Shown here: in pieces, positions 11,359 to 21,002 of the stretch
Position numbering within the stretch: position 1 is the first letter of the stretch
How the letters are laid out: each line of letters starts with the position of its first letter
NCBI GenBank assembly: GCA_024472245.1
Contig: JANBXD010000005.1
Location: forward strand, 124,001 to 188,000
Length of the DNA stretch: 64,000 bases
Direction: 5' to 3'
From: Beauveria sp. NWAFU-1
Taxonomy: Eukaryota; Ascomycota; Sordariomycetes; Hypocreales; Cordycipitaceae
The notes under the pieces: generated by a model
The model's input: the letters and a program-made list of their open reading frames with translations, nothing else
Database searches by the model: none
Told to the model about the DNA's origin: nothing
Position numbers and translations under genes: made by a program

Positions 11359-13366
11359 CTACCAGTCGTCATCGTCGTCTTCATCATCTATAGCACAATT
11401 GTTAGCTTCAACGCATGAAAACTGTATACCAGACACATTTTGACTCACCACTCTTGGCCACCTTGTCTTTGCGCTTCTGCAGCGCCGCCGCCAACGCATC
11501 CGCCATGCCACCGCCTGCACCCGCACCAGCAGCCGCCGCCGCTGCCGCGCTACCGCCAGCACCACCACCCGAGTCGCCGCCGACCTGCGCAGTGCTTCGG
11601 TCGCGAATCGCGCTCCTGTCCACCTTTTTCAGCGCGCCAATACCGCCCGCTTTTTGAATATCGCCCAGCATGGCTGCTCTGCCGCCTTCGGCCTGGGGCA
11701 GGGCTGGCGCGGGAGGGCCGTTGTCCCGCGACGGCATCGGAGGAGGGGCCGGAGGAGGGGGAGCACCGCCGCCGATGGGAGGTAGCGGTGGAGGAGGAGG
11801 GGGTCCACCGGCTCCAGCAGGAGGGGGAGGAGGTGGAGGAGGAGGAGGAACACCGCCAGAAGGAGGGAGAGGAGGCGGGGGAGGAGGAGGAACACCGCCA
11901 GAAGGAGGGAGAGGAGGCGGGGGAGGAGGAACGGCGGCAGAAGGAGGGGGGGGGATCGGCCGGCTACTGAGTGGAGGAAGAGGAGGTGGTGCGAGGGCGG
12001 GTGCAACTTTCGGTGGCAGTGGAGGAGGTGCCGGAGCTGCGTGTGAGTCGTTCCGAGGTGGAGGTGGAGGAGGACCGCCGCGGCTGGGCAGCGCAGGTGC
12101 GGGTGGTCCAGATGGTACGCGCTGTCCGTCAAAGGCAGGAGGAACAGCATGGGCTCGCTGGGGGGACTCGGGCTCCAATGGCGTCTTGGCAGGTCGTGGA
12201 GGAGGAGGCGGCCCAGCATTGGGGGCGTGGGATGGTGCTGTAGGTGTCGTGGGAACCGGTCGTCGCTTGACAGGCTCGGGCACGTTGGCAAACTTGCCAG
12301 CATCGGCCAGCGGCGGCGGCGCGCGGAACCTGGGTCGCTCGGGTTCGGGAGGAGACGCCGGCGGCGACGGCGATCGCGGCTCCGGTGTTGATGTTTCGGC
12401 TCTCGTAGATCTTCGGGGCGCCGGCGGCGGAGGAGGTCCATTCTTCTTTGCCGAGCTGGCCGCGGGTGGTGGTGGAGGAGGCGGAGGAGCACGACCGCCG
12501 CCGTTGGTGCGAGGTGCAGGCGGAGGTGGTGGTGCCGTCGGTGACGCAACTTGGGCTCCTCCTTGTCCATTCATCTTTTCCTGCTCGTCGCGCAAAAAGT
12601 CGACGATAAACTCCTGGTTCTCTTTGATAAAGTCATCGGTCAAGCCCTTGTCACTGAGATCCTTGCCAAAATGCTCGCGCCATAGTGGATCAAAGGCGTC
12701 AAGCAGCGCAAACTCGGACGCCGTCGGCAGCAGCCCAAAGCTGCCGCCGTTGACGAGCGTCGATGACGAGTGCTGCGGGCCGGGCGGCGGCGGCGGGAGG
12801 CTGCTCACACGGGGGGGCTCGGGAGTCGGCGCGGAGGAGTGGCGGTGGAACAGGCCGCCGAGTAGGCTGTGCTTCTCCTTGACTTGGCCTCCCCCTCCGC
12901 CAAAGGGTGTAGATTTCGTGGCACGGCTCGCGTTCTTTTCTCGGTCATCCATTTTCTTCTTGAATTGTCTGGCTTCCTTTTCATCGACAAAGCTGAGGCC
13001 GGCGAGGCAGTCTTCGAGCCCAAAGGTGTGGAAAAAGGTGCGGTCCTGGTTGTAGCTCCAGCTTTCAAATATTTCCTGGTCCCAGATGACACCACGGACG
13101 GTCGGCTGTCTACGTTAGTAGTCTATCAGAGAGAAATTGCAGGTGAAAAGGCCTACCGAGATATCGACCATCTTGAGCCAGTATGTGTTGCCGACCAAGT
13201 CATTCGCCAATACGACAGCCCCTTGAAGGCCCGTGTAGGTCCATTTCGTTGGGTCCGGATAGGCGACGTATAGTTTCGCGACGGCGACGGCCTGGATCTT
13301 ATTAAACTGTTTGGGGATAAAGCGCTTGACTATTTCCTTGTCCTCGTCGTTGAGGATGGACGGCAT
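11359..13366 (-). CDS. las17: Wiskott-Aldrich syndrome protein homolog (WASP/Las17), 631 aa
   Basis: Nucleation-promoting factor that activates the Arp2/3 complex at endocytic sites. Exons 13366-13157, 13105-11449 and 11387-11359 (introns 51 and 61 bp). A WH1/EVH1 domain fills about residues 10-121 (YVAYPDPTKWTYTGLQGAV, VIWDQEIFESWSY, FGLEDCLAGLSF). A conserved helical region follows at about 215-250 (HFGKDLSDKGLTDDFIKENQ). Next come some 300 residues of poly-proline SH3/profilin-binding sequence, a WH2 actin-binding motif at about 542-565 (MLGDIQKAGGIGALKKV), an Ala/Gly linker and an acidic tail DDEDDDDDW whose Trp contacts Arp2/3. The acidic tail sits in its own last exon. No CRIB motif is evident, as in yeast Las17. 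Confidence 0.95.
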
Positions 13367-14386
13367 GCTGCGGGCGCTTAGGAGGCTGCTGCAGCCTGCT
13401 CGCGCGACAGTTGCTGTGCGGGGCTGGGACGCCTCAAGAGACGGGACAGGCGAGCGATTGCGACAGCTGAGCAATTGAGGCAGCCAGTTTGCAGTTTGGC
13501 GGTTGAGAGTTGTCGAGGGTAGTGTCGCTCAGGAGTGTGCAAGGATGACGGGCAGAGTTGAAGGGTGTTGAAGGAGTGACGAAAGAACGAGGCTATGGAG
13601 GTGTGGTGGCCAGCACTGACGACTGGACTGACGTGAGTTACCCGTTTGTGGTGTCCACCCACCGGGCGGCTGTCCCGCATAGGCAGCTCCGGCGGGTGTT
13701 GGATATGAAGTGGTCAATGGAAAGCAACTTATCACAGGCAGCATCTTGAATGGGCGAAAATGTGCATATTTCAATACTATTCTTTGAAGAAAACAGCCAA
13801 TTTTATATGTATATACTGGGATGTTGAAAAGTGTCACGACTGGTCGTAGCCAGCCTCAACTGAGCTGGTGTGTAACCGACTTTAGGAAATCGGAAAAGAT
13901 GCGTCCATTGCAATATCATTCTCAAAACAATACGTGCTGAAAAGCTGAAAGTCGGAGGACTCACACTATGTATTTGCTAGTTACAACTCTTGACAGTGAA
14001 CGTGGCCAGCCTCAAACAAATGCTGGCTTCCGACGTGGTTCACGCAGCGTGAGACAGAAAGACAGCTGCTTCACTTCCGGAATATCTTTTCTTTTTTTTT
14101 TTTCTAGAAGACATCAAAACACTCAAAGCTGGCTGAGATGGAGGGATCAGAGAGACTCAAAGCATACGCATAAAATAATCATCACAATGCTTCAACGTGG
14201 CTGACGCCTTGAAATCTTTTCACAGCCACCAAGAAGTTTATTCTACCACTGCATAAAAGAGGCACACGATTCGAGAGCGAGAAGAAATGTTTTTCCTACT
14301 ATATCCTCAGACCATTGCTTTTACAAAAAAACGAATCACTCCTTCCAGAGAGAACACGAATTGCCAGCCCCGGCTCCAACGTGGAA
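13367..14386. other. Divergent intergenic region upstream of the WASP and acidic-repeat genes
   Basis: Holds the promoters of both flanking genes. A TATA-like CATAAAAGAG sits near 14252-14261, about 130 bp before the chosen ATG of the downstream gene. No ORF is supported. Confidence 0.5.
14251..14262 (+). promoter_or_regulatory. TATA-like element
   Basis: GCATAAAAGAGG lies about 130 bp upstream of the ATG at 14387. Motif match only. Confidence 0.35.
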
Positions 14387-15550
14387 ATGTATGTTTACGT
14401 ATTGGATTGGGATAGGATGTTGGAAGACCCTCTGGGCTTCAATCTCCCGAATCCTTTCCCGAACTCTCAAAGACGGGCCGTGCCCGTATTGCCCGAGCCT
14501 GTGTCGTCCAACCCTGTAACGACAAGGCCTGTAACACCAGGGTCCGACGTTCCCTCGCTTGACTTCGACCATTCTACCGTTTCTGACTCTGACACTCTCG
14601 AGACGGACGATGAAGACGATGATTCCGAGTCTGACGACCAAGACGATGATTCCGAGTCTGACGACCGAGACGATGATTCCGAGTCTGACGATAAAGACGA
14701 TGATTCCGAGTCTGACGATAAAGACGACGAGTCCGAGTCTGACGACCAAGACGATGATTCCGAGTCTGACGACCAAGACGATGGTTCCGAGTCTGACGAC
14801 CGAGACAACGATTCCGAGTTTGAAGATAATAGACAAGACTCTGGGTATGAGGATGGACCAGATCCCGAGTCTGACGATGGAGCCGAGCTCCTGTACAAAG
14901 GAATCATGAGGGCACTCAGACGGATTTCCACCAAGCTTCGCCTCCTCGGACTTAAGGTTGAAAAGTATGAAGCCCGCACAGCTGTCCGTACCGAGCCCGT
15001 GATTGACGTTTCCCACTCGGACGTCTCCGGCTTCGTGATTGATGTCTCCCATCTCGACGTCCACAACGAGCTGCCGCCCAAGTCCGCCGCCGTCTCCCTG
15101 CTCGCAGGCCAGCAAAACGAACTCGTACGGTGCCTTGCCTCTTTCCTCTGGTGGCTCACGGAGCGCGAGCACGCCGAGTACAGCATCCTGCTCTTCTTGT
15201 ACTTGGTAGCCTGCGATTGCGTCGCCGTCCTCGCCGGTGCCGCCCTCTGCGCAACGTTCCGGGTCGTGGTCAAGGCTCTACTTTCCATCCCCACGCAGCC
15301 GCTCAACGAACTTCCGTTTGCATGGCTCGATTATGGCCCATTAATCACTGTAGTCTCCGTCGTGCTAGACTGTGGCGTCGCGCGCGAGTGTGAGCGGTTG
15401 ATGCGGGCGCGGGGACGCTGGTCCTGGGCACCGCTACCCATTTTCCGGCTGCGTCGCCGGTGGGCGGGGGCTCGTCGACGATTCGTCAACATGAGTTTCT
15501 CACTCTTCGTGGTACTGTCGCTCGTCCACACTGCTTTCTATATCTTCTGA
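14387..15550 (+). CDS. Uncharacterised membrane protein with a tandem acidic repeat (387 aa)
   Basis: The ATG at 14387 (MYVYVLDWDRMLEDP) is the first in this frame. After a Pro/Ser/Thr-rich segment come seven tandem copies plus a partial copy of a 9-residue unit, DDDSESDD followed by Q, R or K, encoded by a 27-bp repeat. A basic helix follows (GIMRALRRISTKLRLLGLKVEKY), then a short repeated motif VIDVSHxDV, then hydrophobic segments (ILLFLYLVACDCVAVLAGAALCA; PLITVVSVVLDCGVA; C-terminal FVVLSLVHTAFYIF) separated by basic loops. Predicted topology is an acidic N-terminal tail outside the bilayer with two or three membrane passes. I do not recognise the family; it may be lineage-specific. Not tested for homologs. 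Confidence 0.6.
   Translation: MYVYVLDWDRMLEDPLGFNLPNPFPNSQRRAVPVLPEPVSSNPVTTRPVTPGSDVPSLDFDHSTVSDSDTLETDDEDDDSESDDQDDDSESDDRDDDSESDDKDDDSESDDKDDESESDDQDDDSESDDQDDGSESDDRDNDSEFEDNRQDSGYEDGPDPESDDGAELLYKGIMRALRRISTKLRLLGLKVEKYEARTAVRTEPVIDVSHSDVSGFVIDVSHLDVHNELPPKSAAVSLLAGQQNELVRCLASFLWWLTEREHAEYSILLFLYLVACDCVAVLAGAALCATFRVVVKALLSIPTQPLNELPFAWLDYGPLITVVSVVLDCGVARECERLMRARGRWSWAPLPIFRLRRRWAGARRRFVNMSFSLFVVLSLVHTAFYIF
14615..14825 (+). repeat. 27-bp coding tandem repeat (seven full copies plus a partial)
   Basis: Unit starts at 14615, 14642, 14669, 14696, 14723, 14750 and 14777, and decays from 14804. It encodes DDDSESDD plus one variable residue. Copies differ by only a few substitutions, which suggests recent expansion. 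Confidence 0.9.
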
Positions 15551-16460
15551 ATCACCGCTGCTGTTTAAGGAAGCGTAGCGGTACGAGGTTGATCTCTCGC
15601 TGCCAGCACTGCACAGGACAGTGGCGAAGCGCCCACAAAGCATCATGATAGTTTTGAACACAGTCGGTTATGCTTCGCGGTCATTATACCCAGTTTGTTT
15701 GGTAAAATGTTGTGTGTAAGGCGGGAACTGTTGGGACAAATGAGGGGGGAAGGGCTAAGGAAAAGCTGGGCATGAAGAGTTTGGAAATGAGAAAAAGTAA
15801 AGACAAAAACAAATCAGTAATTGAACCAAAATATTGTTATGAAGTTCCAACGCTCAAATGAAAGCTCATGAGTGAGAAAGACAAACAGGACAGTTCCGGT
15901 AAAATACAATACTCAAAGCACGATTCTGCACGAGGACATATAAGCGCGCACTTTTACCCGTCGAGAGCAGATCGAAGCACGGTAGAACTTAACCGCCTCA
16001 TAAGCAGCCACAAAACCGTAGTCTCAAAATCTGCCATATTAGCCGGGCGTACATCTGTCCCCCTTTTTTGCCTAATGCGCGCTTCGATCATATTACATTG
16101 AAAATACCTCAGTCTGCTCGGGCGGTGCTTCGATTCGTTAGTTGCCCCAGGACGGAAGTCGATGCCAGAATAGGAAACGCAAAAGAACCACAGCTACATG
16201 CTTGGCAAGACAGCCTGGCAATGCCGCAACGAACCTGGGTTTTAGTCCCGCATGCTGAAAACAGGTTTCCCATTGGATGCATCAGAGACTTCTTGCGATT
16301 TGGCGTCCCCGCCAAGCTGGAGAGGGCTGAGCGTGTGGTGTGGTGCGAAAGCCGGGACTGCTGGCTATAGCTATAAGTCGACGGCCACGCAACAGCACAA
16401 TTACATTCCTTCATTCACTCGCCCTCCATTCAGCTCTTGTACGTATACTAGTGATACATC
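15551..16460. other. Intergenic, no gene seen
   Basis: Tandem-orientation spacer of 0.9 kb. A TATA-like CTATAGCTATAAG near 16364-16376 may serve the gene starting at 16461. No other feature is supported. Confidence 0.5.
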
Positions 16461-17267
16461 ATGAGTGAAACGGCCACCATTGCCAGCAGCAACAGCGGCG
16501 GCCGTCCGGCCCTCGACCTCACCGAGACGATTCCCTTATCGCGCACGCCCAACATCCGCCTCCTCGGCAGCGCCGTCATCACCACCAGCACCACCACGAC
16601 GCACGAATCTTTTCTCCTGTGCGAAAAGTTCATCTACGCCACCTCTCGCACGCCCGCCACCGCCGTCTACCACATCTCCACGCGCAACACGCGCAGCGGC
16701 AAGCCCTGGCAGCTCGCCCTCAGCCGGCTCCTCCCCAGCGAGACCCGTCTCCTCTCCTCCGCCTCCACCTCGCCCCCTCCCTTGATCAAGTACGATGATG
16801 ACCTCACCCTCTACACCGGCGAGAAGCTCGCCGTCCCCATCAGCATCGGCCAGAAGCCGATGCTCTGCATTCGCGGCCGCGCCGGCAGCAGCAGCATCAT
16901 CGTCGAAAAGACGCTCGGCCGGAGCCGCACGTATAAATTCTGGCGCATGACGCCGATCCGGCGCCCGCTCAACAAGGCGGAGGAGGAGCGGATGCAAGCG
17001 CTCATGCACAAGAGGGGGTACAGGACGAGCGACGACTGGAGAAAGGAGCTGCTGTACACGGCGCAGCAGGGCAGGGCGGGCGGCGCCGCGGCGGCGACGG
17101 AGTGGACGGATGAGAGAGGCGTCGTGGTGGCGAGGGAGAGTGATGGGCAGCTGGTGATGGGAGGGACCGAGGCCGTGGAGGCGAGCGTGAGGGATCTTCT
17201 CGTGGCGTGCTGGGCGTCGAGAAACTTTGTGCAGTCGAGTCCAGAGAACGAGTCGACGGCCGCGTAG
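16461..17267 (+). CDS. Hypothetical protein, single exon (268 aa)
   Basis: The ATG at 16461 follows a short leader with a TATA-like element about 90 bp upstream. The N-terminal 180 residues look like a compact beta-rich domain (LTETIPLSRTPNIRLLGSAVI, FLLCEKFIYATSR, AVYHISTRNTRSGKPWQLAL, PISIGQKPMLCIRGR). The C-terminal third is helical and charged (RRPLNKAEEERMQALMHKRGY, DDWRKELLYTAQQ) and ends in a Glu/Val-rich stretch. There is no signal peptide or membrane segment. The beta-rich start recalls tubby/LURP-like folds, but that is only an impression from the pattern. I do not recognise a named family. The stop lies 88 bp from the convergent XPF gene. Confidence 0.65.
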   Translation: MSETATIASSNSGGRPALDLTETIPLSRTPNIRLLGSAVITTSTTTTHESFLLCEKFIYATSRTPATAVYHISTRNTRSGKPWQLALSRLLPSETRLLSSASTSPPPLIKYDDDLTLYTGEKLAVPISIGQKPMLCIRGRAGSSSIIVEKTLGRSRTYKFWRMTPIRRPLNKAEEERMQALMHKRGYRTSDDWRKELLYTAQQGRAGGAAAATEWTDERGVVVARESDGQLVMGGTEAVEASVRDLLVACWASRNFVQSSPENESTAA

Positions 17268-17355
17268 ATGTCAGTAGCAAGTGGCTTTAGCAAGCATATG
17301 CGACAAGCCATAATGACAGAAGACGTTGAATTGGTGGTTTGGTACATTCTTGCAA

Positions 17356-20304
17356 TCAGTAGTCTTCTTCGTCCATGACATTTCTATCAAAAAATGCATG
17401 TATCGCCCTTCCCGCCGCCTTGCCCACCAGCGGCGCCAACTCTTCCGGCGTCATATTGGCCACCTCCTTTACATTCTCCGTCTTGATGATAATGTTTTTA
17501 ATATTCTGCGGCGTCACGCCCGGCACCACCGCCAGCATGTCCTGCGGCTCCTGGTTAAACACCTGGTCTTCCGCCCGCGCGTCCTTGTCCAGGCCCGCCC
17601 GCACCGCCGCAATCGGGTCCGGCTCCGCCTCCTGCGTCTTGAGGCTCTCAAAAATCTCGGCCGTCTGGTACGGCGAGGACGACCAGATGATGCGCAGCTT
17701 CGGGAACGCGAGTGTCAGCAGCACCAGTTTGGACTGCAGATCCGACGACACGTTGGTCGCCGACACACTGCTCATGCTGCCCGACAGGTCGGCAAAGGGC
17801 TCGAGGGTGAACGACTTGTTCTGATCAAACTCAATCAGCAGCATCGGGTTCCTGTAGTGCTGAAACATGGTCTCGGCTTGCGTAAACAGGCGCCCGTCTT
17901 TAAACGACGACACGAGATCGCTTATGCTCTTGCGCTCGACGCAAATGGTCGGCGAGAGGACGTAGTCGCCGACGGTCAGCATGCAGGGCACAATGACCAT
18001 GGCGCGGCCGTGGAGCAGCGAGGGCAGCGAGGAGCGGAACTCGCGCACGTCGACGACAACTCGCGGCGGCTCGGCAGTGGCGGCGAGACGGCCGCCGCCG
18101 GCGATGCGCGTGTTGACGGTGCGGAGGAACGCTTCCTGCGGGTCTTGGATGCCGTGCGGTTCGACCGTCATGACGAGCGACATGCTCGCGCGCTCCTTGA
18201 TGAGCCTGGTAAAGGCGTCCTTTTCGCGACGTACAGAGGCGAGGTAGCGCTGCTCCTCGACGGAGCCGCCATAGTATAAAAAGTAGACGCGGACGTTGCG
18301 GTCATTGTGCGACGAGCGGTAGACTTCGACGCGGCGGATAAACGACGCATCTGGCTCGTACATGATGATGTAGCGAGGCCTGACTTCCTCGAGCACGTGC
18401 TCATCCTGGTCACCGTCGTAGGCGTGTATGACGACCAAGTCCTGCATGTCGTAGAGCTGGTAATAATCCTCCATGTTGTCTAGCGGATCGGCAATCACGT
18501 CGTCCTTTTGCTTGGCCTCTTCTTCTGTAATTTGCACCTCGGCCATTAATTCGGCCACTTCGTTCGGTTTTTCGAAAAATTGGGAAATGCTGCCGTTTTC
18601 CGCCCGGGACATGCCGACGGCCATGTTACCGCCTCCACGCTGTCGACGACGCTTATTCGATGGTGTTCTCCCGCCGCGCATGCCGCCGTGTCCGGGCCGA
18701 GAGTCTGTGGCACTGTTGAGCGCCTTGTTGTTTTCCGTGAACAGCGAGGCATTGACGACGGCAAACTGCCTCTTCCAGCGCAAGTAATTTCGCAAGCGGC
18801 GGCGCATCATGAAAATGGCTGATGGCTTGTGGGGGTCATCTTCGTCATCGGAAGATTTGGTGGTGAATTTGGGTTTGACGTGCATTGTTTGTAGATAATT
18901 CCGTAATTGACGGCAGGTATCGATATTGGAGCACATTATTAGGATCGTACCGTTGGAGTCATCCCTGACATGCGGCTCAAAATGGAGGTCGTGGTCAATC
19001 TCCTCGAGTACTTCCGCAAGCAGGCTCCATTTCGGGAGCTCTTCCAAGACGGGCCGTAGCGAGTCTATATTCTCTTCTTGAGAAATTTGCTTTATGCTGG
19101 CAGAATAAACACGTTTTCGTGCCGTCTCAAACAGGGTCTGTGCCGCATCCAGGAACAACCACGGCGATTGCGTCTGTCGTGTCGATCCTGGAGGCGGGGA
19201 ATGGGCAGCGTGAATGGTGTCGAGATGCTGAAGAAACGAGACTGCATCATAGCTGACTATATAGGCTAGCAGTCCTCGCAGAACTGTCAAGTCATTGACA
19301 ATCTGTTTCGTCTTCCAGCTTACACGATGCCAGTTGGGGTCGAGCTGGCGGCGGACAATGACGTCAAAGTTTTTGAGCAGCGCGCTGTCGAGATTCCAGT
19401 CGTCCATTTCCAGGCCAGGGTTGCCCTTTTTCAGCTCATGGATGCTGATCTCAACACACTCCATGATGGCGTTTTGTATATCCGTCATGTATTCAGTCAT
19501 TGGCACCTCGAGCTCAATGACTTCTGCCTTTTTCTTGCCCTCGAGCGACTGCGCGACGGTGACGTGAAAGCGCGGCCACAGCGACGCCTTTTTGAGAAAG
19601 AGGTTTCGCATCATCGTGGCTAGCGGAGAGAAGCCAATCGTGAATGGATCGGGATTATCGGCAAAGGCCTTCAGAAAGCCGACTTTATTCTTTTGTCGAT
19701 AGACTCGCAGAATGAAGGCCTCGAGAGACGTGGCGACGATGCGATCCGCGTGCAGCACGACCAAGCCGGTGATGGTCTCTGGGCTCAGAAGCGCCGTCAA
19801 CAAGTCAACCACTAGTATTCGTGACGTTATGCTGAAAATGCCACCGGCGGCATACATCTTTTCGCGGGCGCCAACGCTCTGAAAGTCGGTGTTGACGACA
19901 GTGAGGCCGCGAGCCTTGGGCGACGCGCTGATGGCGGCGTGCTCGGCCAGGGCTTCGCCAATCCAGCCATTCTCGCGGTCCTCTGCGCCTACAATGACGA
20001 TGAGGTTATTCCCGGCCGCGTCGTACGAGTGCAACAGGTTGGTGACGAGGCGCATGAGGCCGAGGCCGCGGGCGAGCACGACGAGCTCATCTTCGGAACG
20101 GAGCTCCTGGAAGAGCGCCTGCTGGTATTCCTGGGACCAATCAGCGGGGGTGGAGCTGGAGAGCAGACTGAGAGTCAACAAACCAGGGGCAGCGAGAGCT
20201 TCACTGGTTGGGGCGCATTGTTTGTCGACATTCGGCGCGGTGCGTTTGAAGAGATGGCATGTCGAAGCTTGACGAGGATCTTGAGGATGGAAGCTTTGGG
20301 ACAT
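17356..20304 (-). CDS. rad1: XPF/Rad1-family structure-specific endonuclease, 982 aa
   Basis: Catalytic subunit of the heterodimer (with ERCC1/Rad10) that cuts 5' of damage in nucleotide-excision repair and acts in recombination and crosslink repair. Intronless. The N-terminal degenerate SF2 helicase-like half includes PGLLTLSLLSSSTPADWSQE and RILVVDLLTALLSPETITGLVV. The ERCC4 nuclease domain near residues 765-900 carries the signature VGDYVLSPTICVERKSISDL, with the catalytic ERK at about 790-792 and the following Asp. A tandem helix-hairpin-helix region closes the protein (VVPGVTPQNIKNIIIK, LVGKAAGRAIHAFFDRNV). I start at MSQSFHPQD (20304). The frame stays open upstream through a HPLK repeat but has no ATG there. 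Confidence 0.95.
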   Translation of the reverse strand: MSQSFHPQDPRQASTCHLFKRTAPNVDKQCAPTSEALAAPGLLTLSLLSSSTPADWSQEYQQALFQELRSEDELVVLARGLGLMRLVTNLLHSYDAAGNNLIVIVGAEDRENGWIGEALAEHAAISASPKARGLTVVNTDFQSVGAREKMYAAGGIFSITSRILVVDLLTALLSPETITGLVVLHADRIVATSLEAFILRVYRQKNKVGFLKAFADNPDPFTIGFSPLATMMRNLFLKKASLWPRFHVTVAQSLEGKKKAEVIELEVPMTEYMTDIQNAIMECVEISIHELKKGNPGLEMDDWNLDSALLKNFDVIVRRQLDPNWHRVSWKTKQIVNDLTVLRGLLAYIVSYDAVSFLQHLDTIHAAHSPPPGSTRQTQSPWLFLDAAQTLFETARKRVYSASIKQISQEENIDSLRPVLEELPKWSLLAEVLEEIDHDLHFEPHVRDDSNGTILIMCSNIDTCRQLRNYLQTMHVKPKFTTKSSDDEDDPHKPSAIFMMRRRLRNYLRWKRQFAVVNASLFTENNKALNSATDSRPGHGGMRGGRTPSNKRRRQRGGGNMAVGMSRAENGSISQFFEKPNEVAELMAEVQITEEEAKQKDDVIADPLDNMEDYYQLYDMQDLVVIHAYDGDQDEHVLEEVRPRYIIMYEPDASFIRRVEVYRSSHNDRNVRVYFLYYGGSVEEQRYLASVRREKDAFTRLIKERASMSLVMTVEPHGIQDPQEAFLRTVNTRIAGGGRLAATAEPPRVVVDVREFRSSLPSLLHGRAMVIVPCMLTVGDYVLSPTICVERKSISDLVSSFKDGRLFTQAETMFQHYRNPMLLIEFDQNKSFTLEPFADLSGSMSSVSATNVSSDLQSKLVLLTLAFPKLRIIWSSSPYQTAEIFESLKTQEAEPDPIAAVRAGLDKDARAEDQVFNQEPQDMLAVVPGVTPQNIKNIIIKTENVKEVANMTPEELAPLVGKAAGRAIHAFFDRNVMDEEDY

Positions 20305-20430
20305 TTTTTTTAGCGGATGCTTCAGCGTGTTTAGTGCATCTTGGAAGCCAAATTGGCGGTCTTGGTTGTGCTTTAGTGGATGCTTCAGTGGATGCTTTAG
20401 TGGATGAGCCACCACAACTTGACTAGATTC
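20305..20430. repeat. 12-bp imperfect repeats directly upstream of the XPF gene
   Basis: Copies of CATCCACTAAAG / CATCCACTGAAG (minus-strand sense) are tandem at about 20372-20408, with a diverged copy CTGAAGCATCCGC touching the ATG at about 20309-20325. They lie in the presumed 5' UTR or core promoter. Confidence 0.75.
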
Positions 20431-20679
20431 TACCCCGCCGTTAATTTATAGGCGCGAGCAGCACCCCGCACTTCACGATTTGACGAGGGATGTAATAACG
20501 TAAGACATGCATCGCAAAACAAGTAAAGTGGTGAAAGAAGCGTAAAGGTCGACTTCATTAAAGCTATTGTATTTATATAGTGCCGCGTGGGCCATGTTCA
20601 GCGACGCACCGGCATCGTCGTGTCTCGTTAGTCGTTTGGCCGTATCGTGACATCATCGCCGTCGCAGGACAACAAGACT
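20305..20679. other. Intergenic region 5' of XPF
   Basis: Apart from the 12-bp repeats next to the XPF start, I see nothing here. It also contains the 3' flank of the minus-strand gene at 20680-20926. Confidence 0.5.
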
Positions 20680-20926
20680 CTACTTGTTGAGTTCGGCCTT
20701 GCGCGCGTCGCGGTCCTCCCTGCTGCCCTCTTGTTCGGGGACATTCTTGACAATGGCAGGGCCGTGGGCCTTGTGGGCGGCGAGTTCGGGCTCGACCTTG
20801 TCCTGGATGGGCTGGATGGAGAATTGCTTCTCGCCCTGGTCTTGTTGTTAATGACGATGATGTAGAGGAGACGAGAAGTGGGATTCGTCGTACCTCGTTC
20901 TTCTTTTGGTCCTTGGAAGAGTCCAT
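20680..20926 (-). CDS. Small charged protein of unknown function (62 aa)
   Basis: Two exons: 20926-20894 and 20835-20680, separated by a 58-bp intron with donor GTACGA and acceptor CCAG. The spliced product begins MDSSKDQKKNEGEKQFSIQPI, continues PELAAHKAHGPAIVKNVPEQEGSREDRDARK and ends AELNK. It is hydrophilic, with no signal peptide or membrane segment. The clean phase across the junction and the regular amphipathic composition argue that it is real. It resembles the small, often stress-induced unstructured proteins found in filamentous fungi, but I do not recognise a named family. An unspliced or alternatively spliced reading gives arginine-rich products and is less likely. Confidence 0.6.
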
Positions 20927-21002
20927 AATGTGTGATGAGATGGGTTTCAGAGTTGAATTGATATGCGACGTGTGTTGTAGAGATGAAGTTGGGAGCGAGT
21001 TG

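Noticed and set aside
11670..13055. 461-aa Gly-rich plus-strand frame
   Set aside because: Complement of the WASP poly-proline region; Pro codons read as Gly on the other strand.
17326..18279. 317-aa Arg/His-rich plus-strand frame
   Set aside because: Antisense to the ERCC4 domain of the XPF gene, which is unmistakable.
17356..20415. Longer XPF N-terminus beginning with HPLK repeats
   Set aside because: The extension has no ATG before the repeats. The conserved protein is well served by the ATG at 20304.
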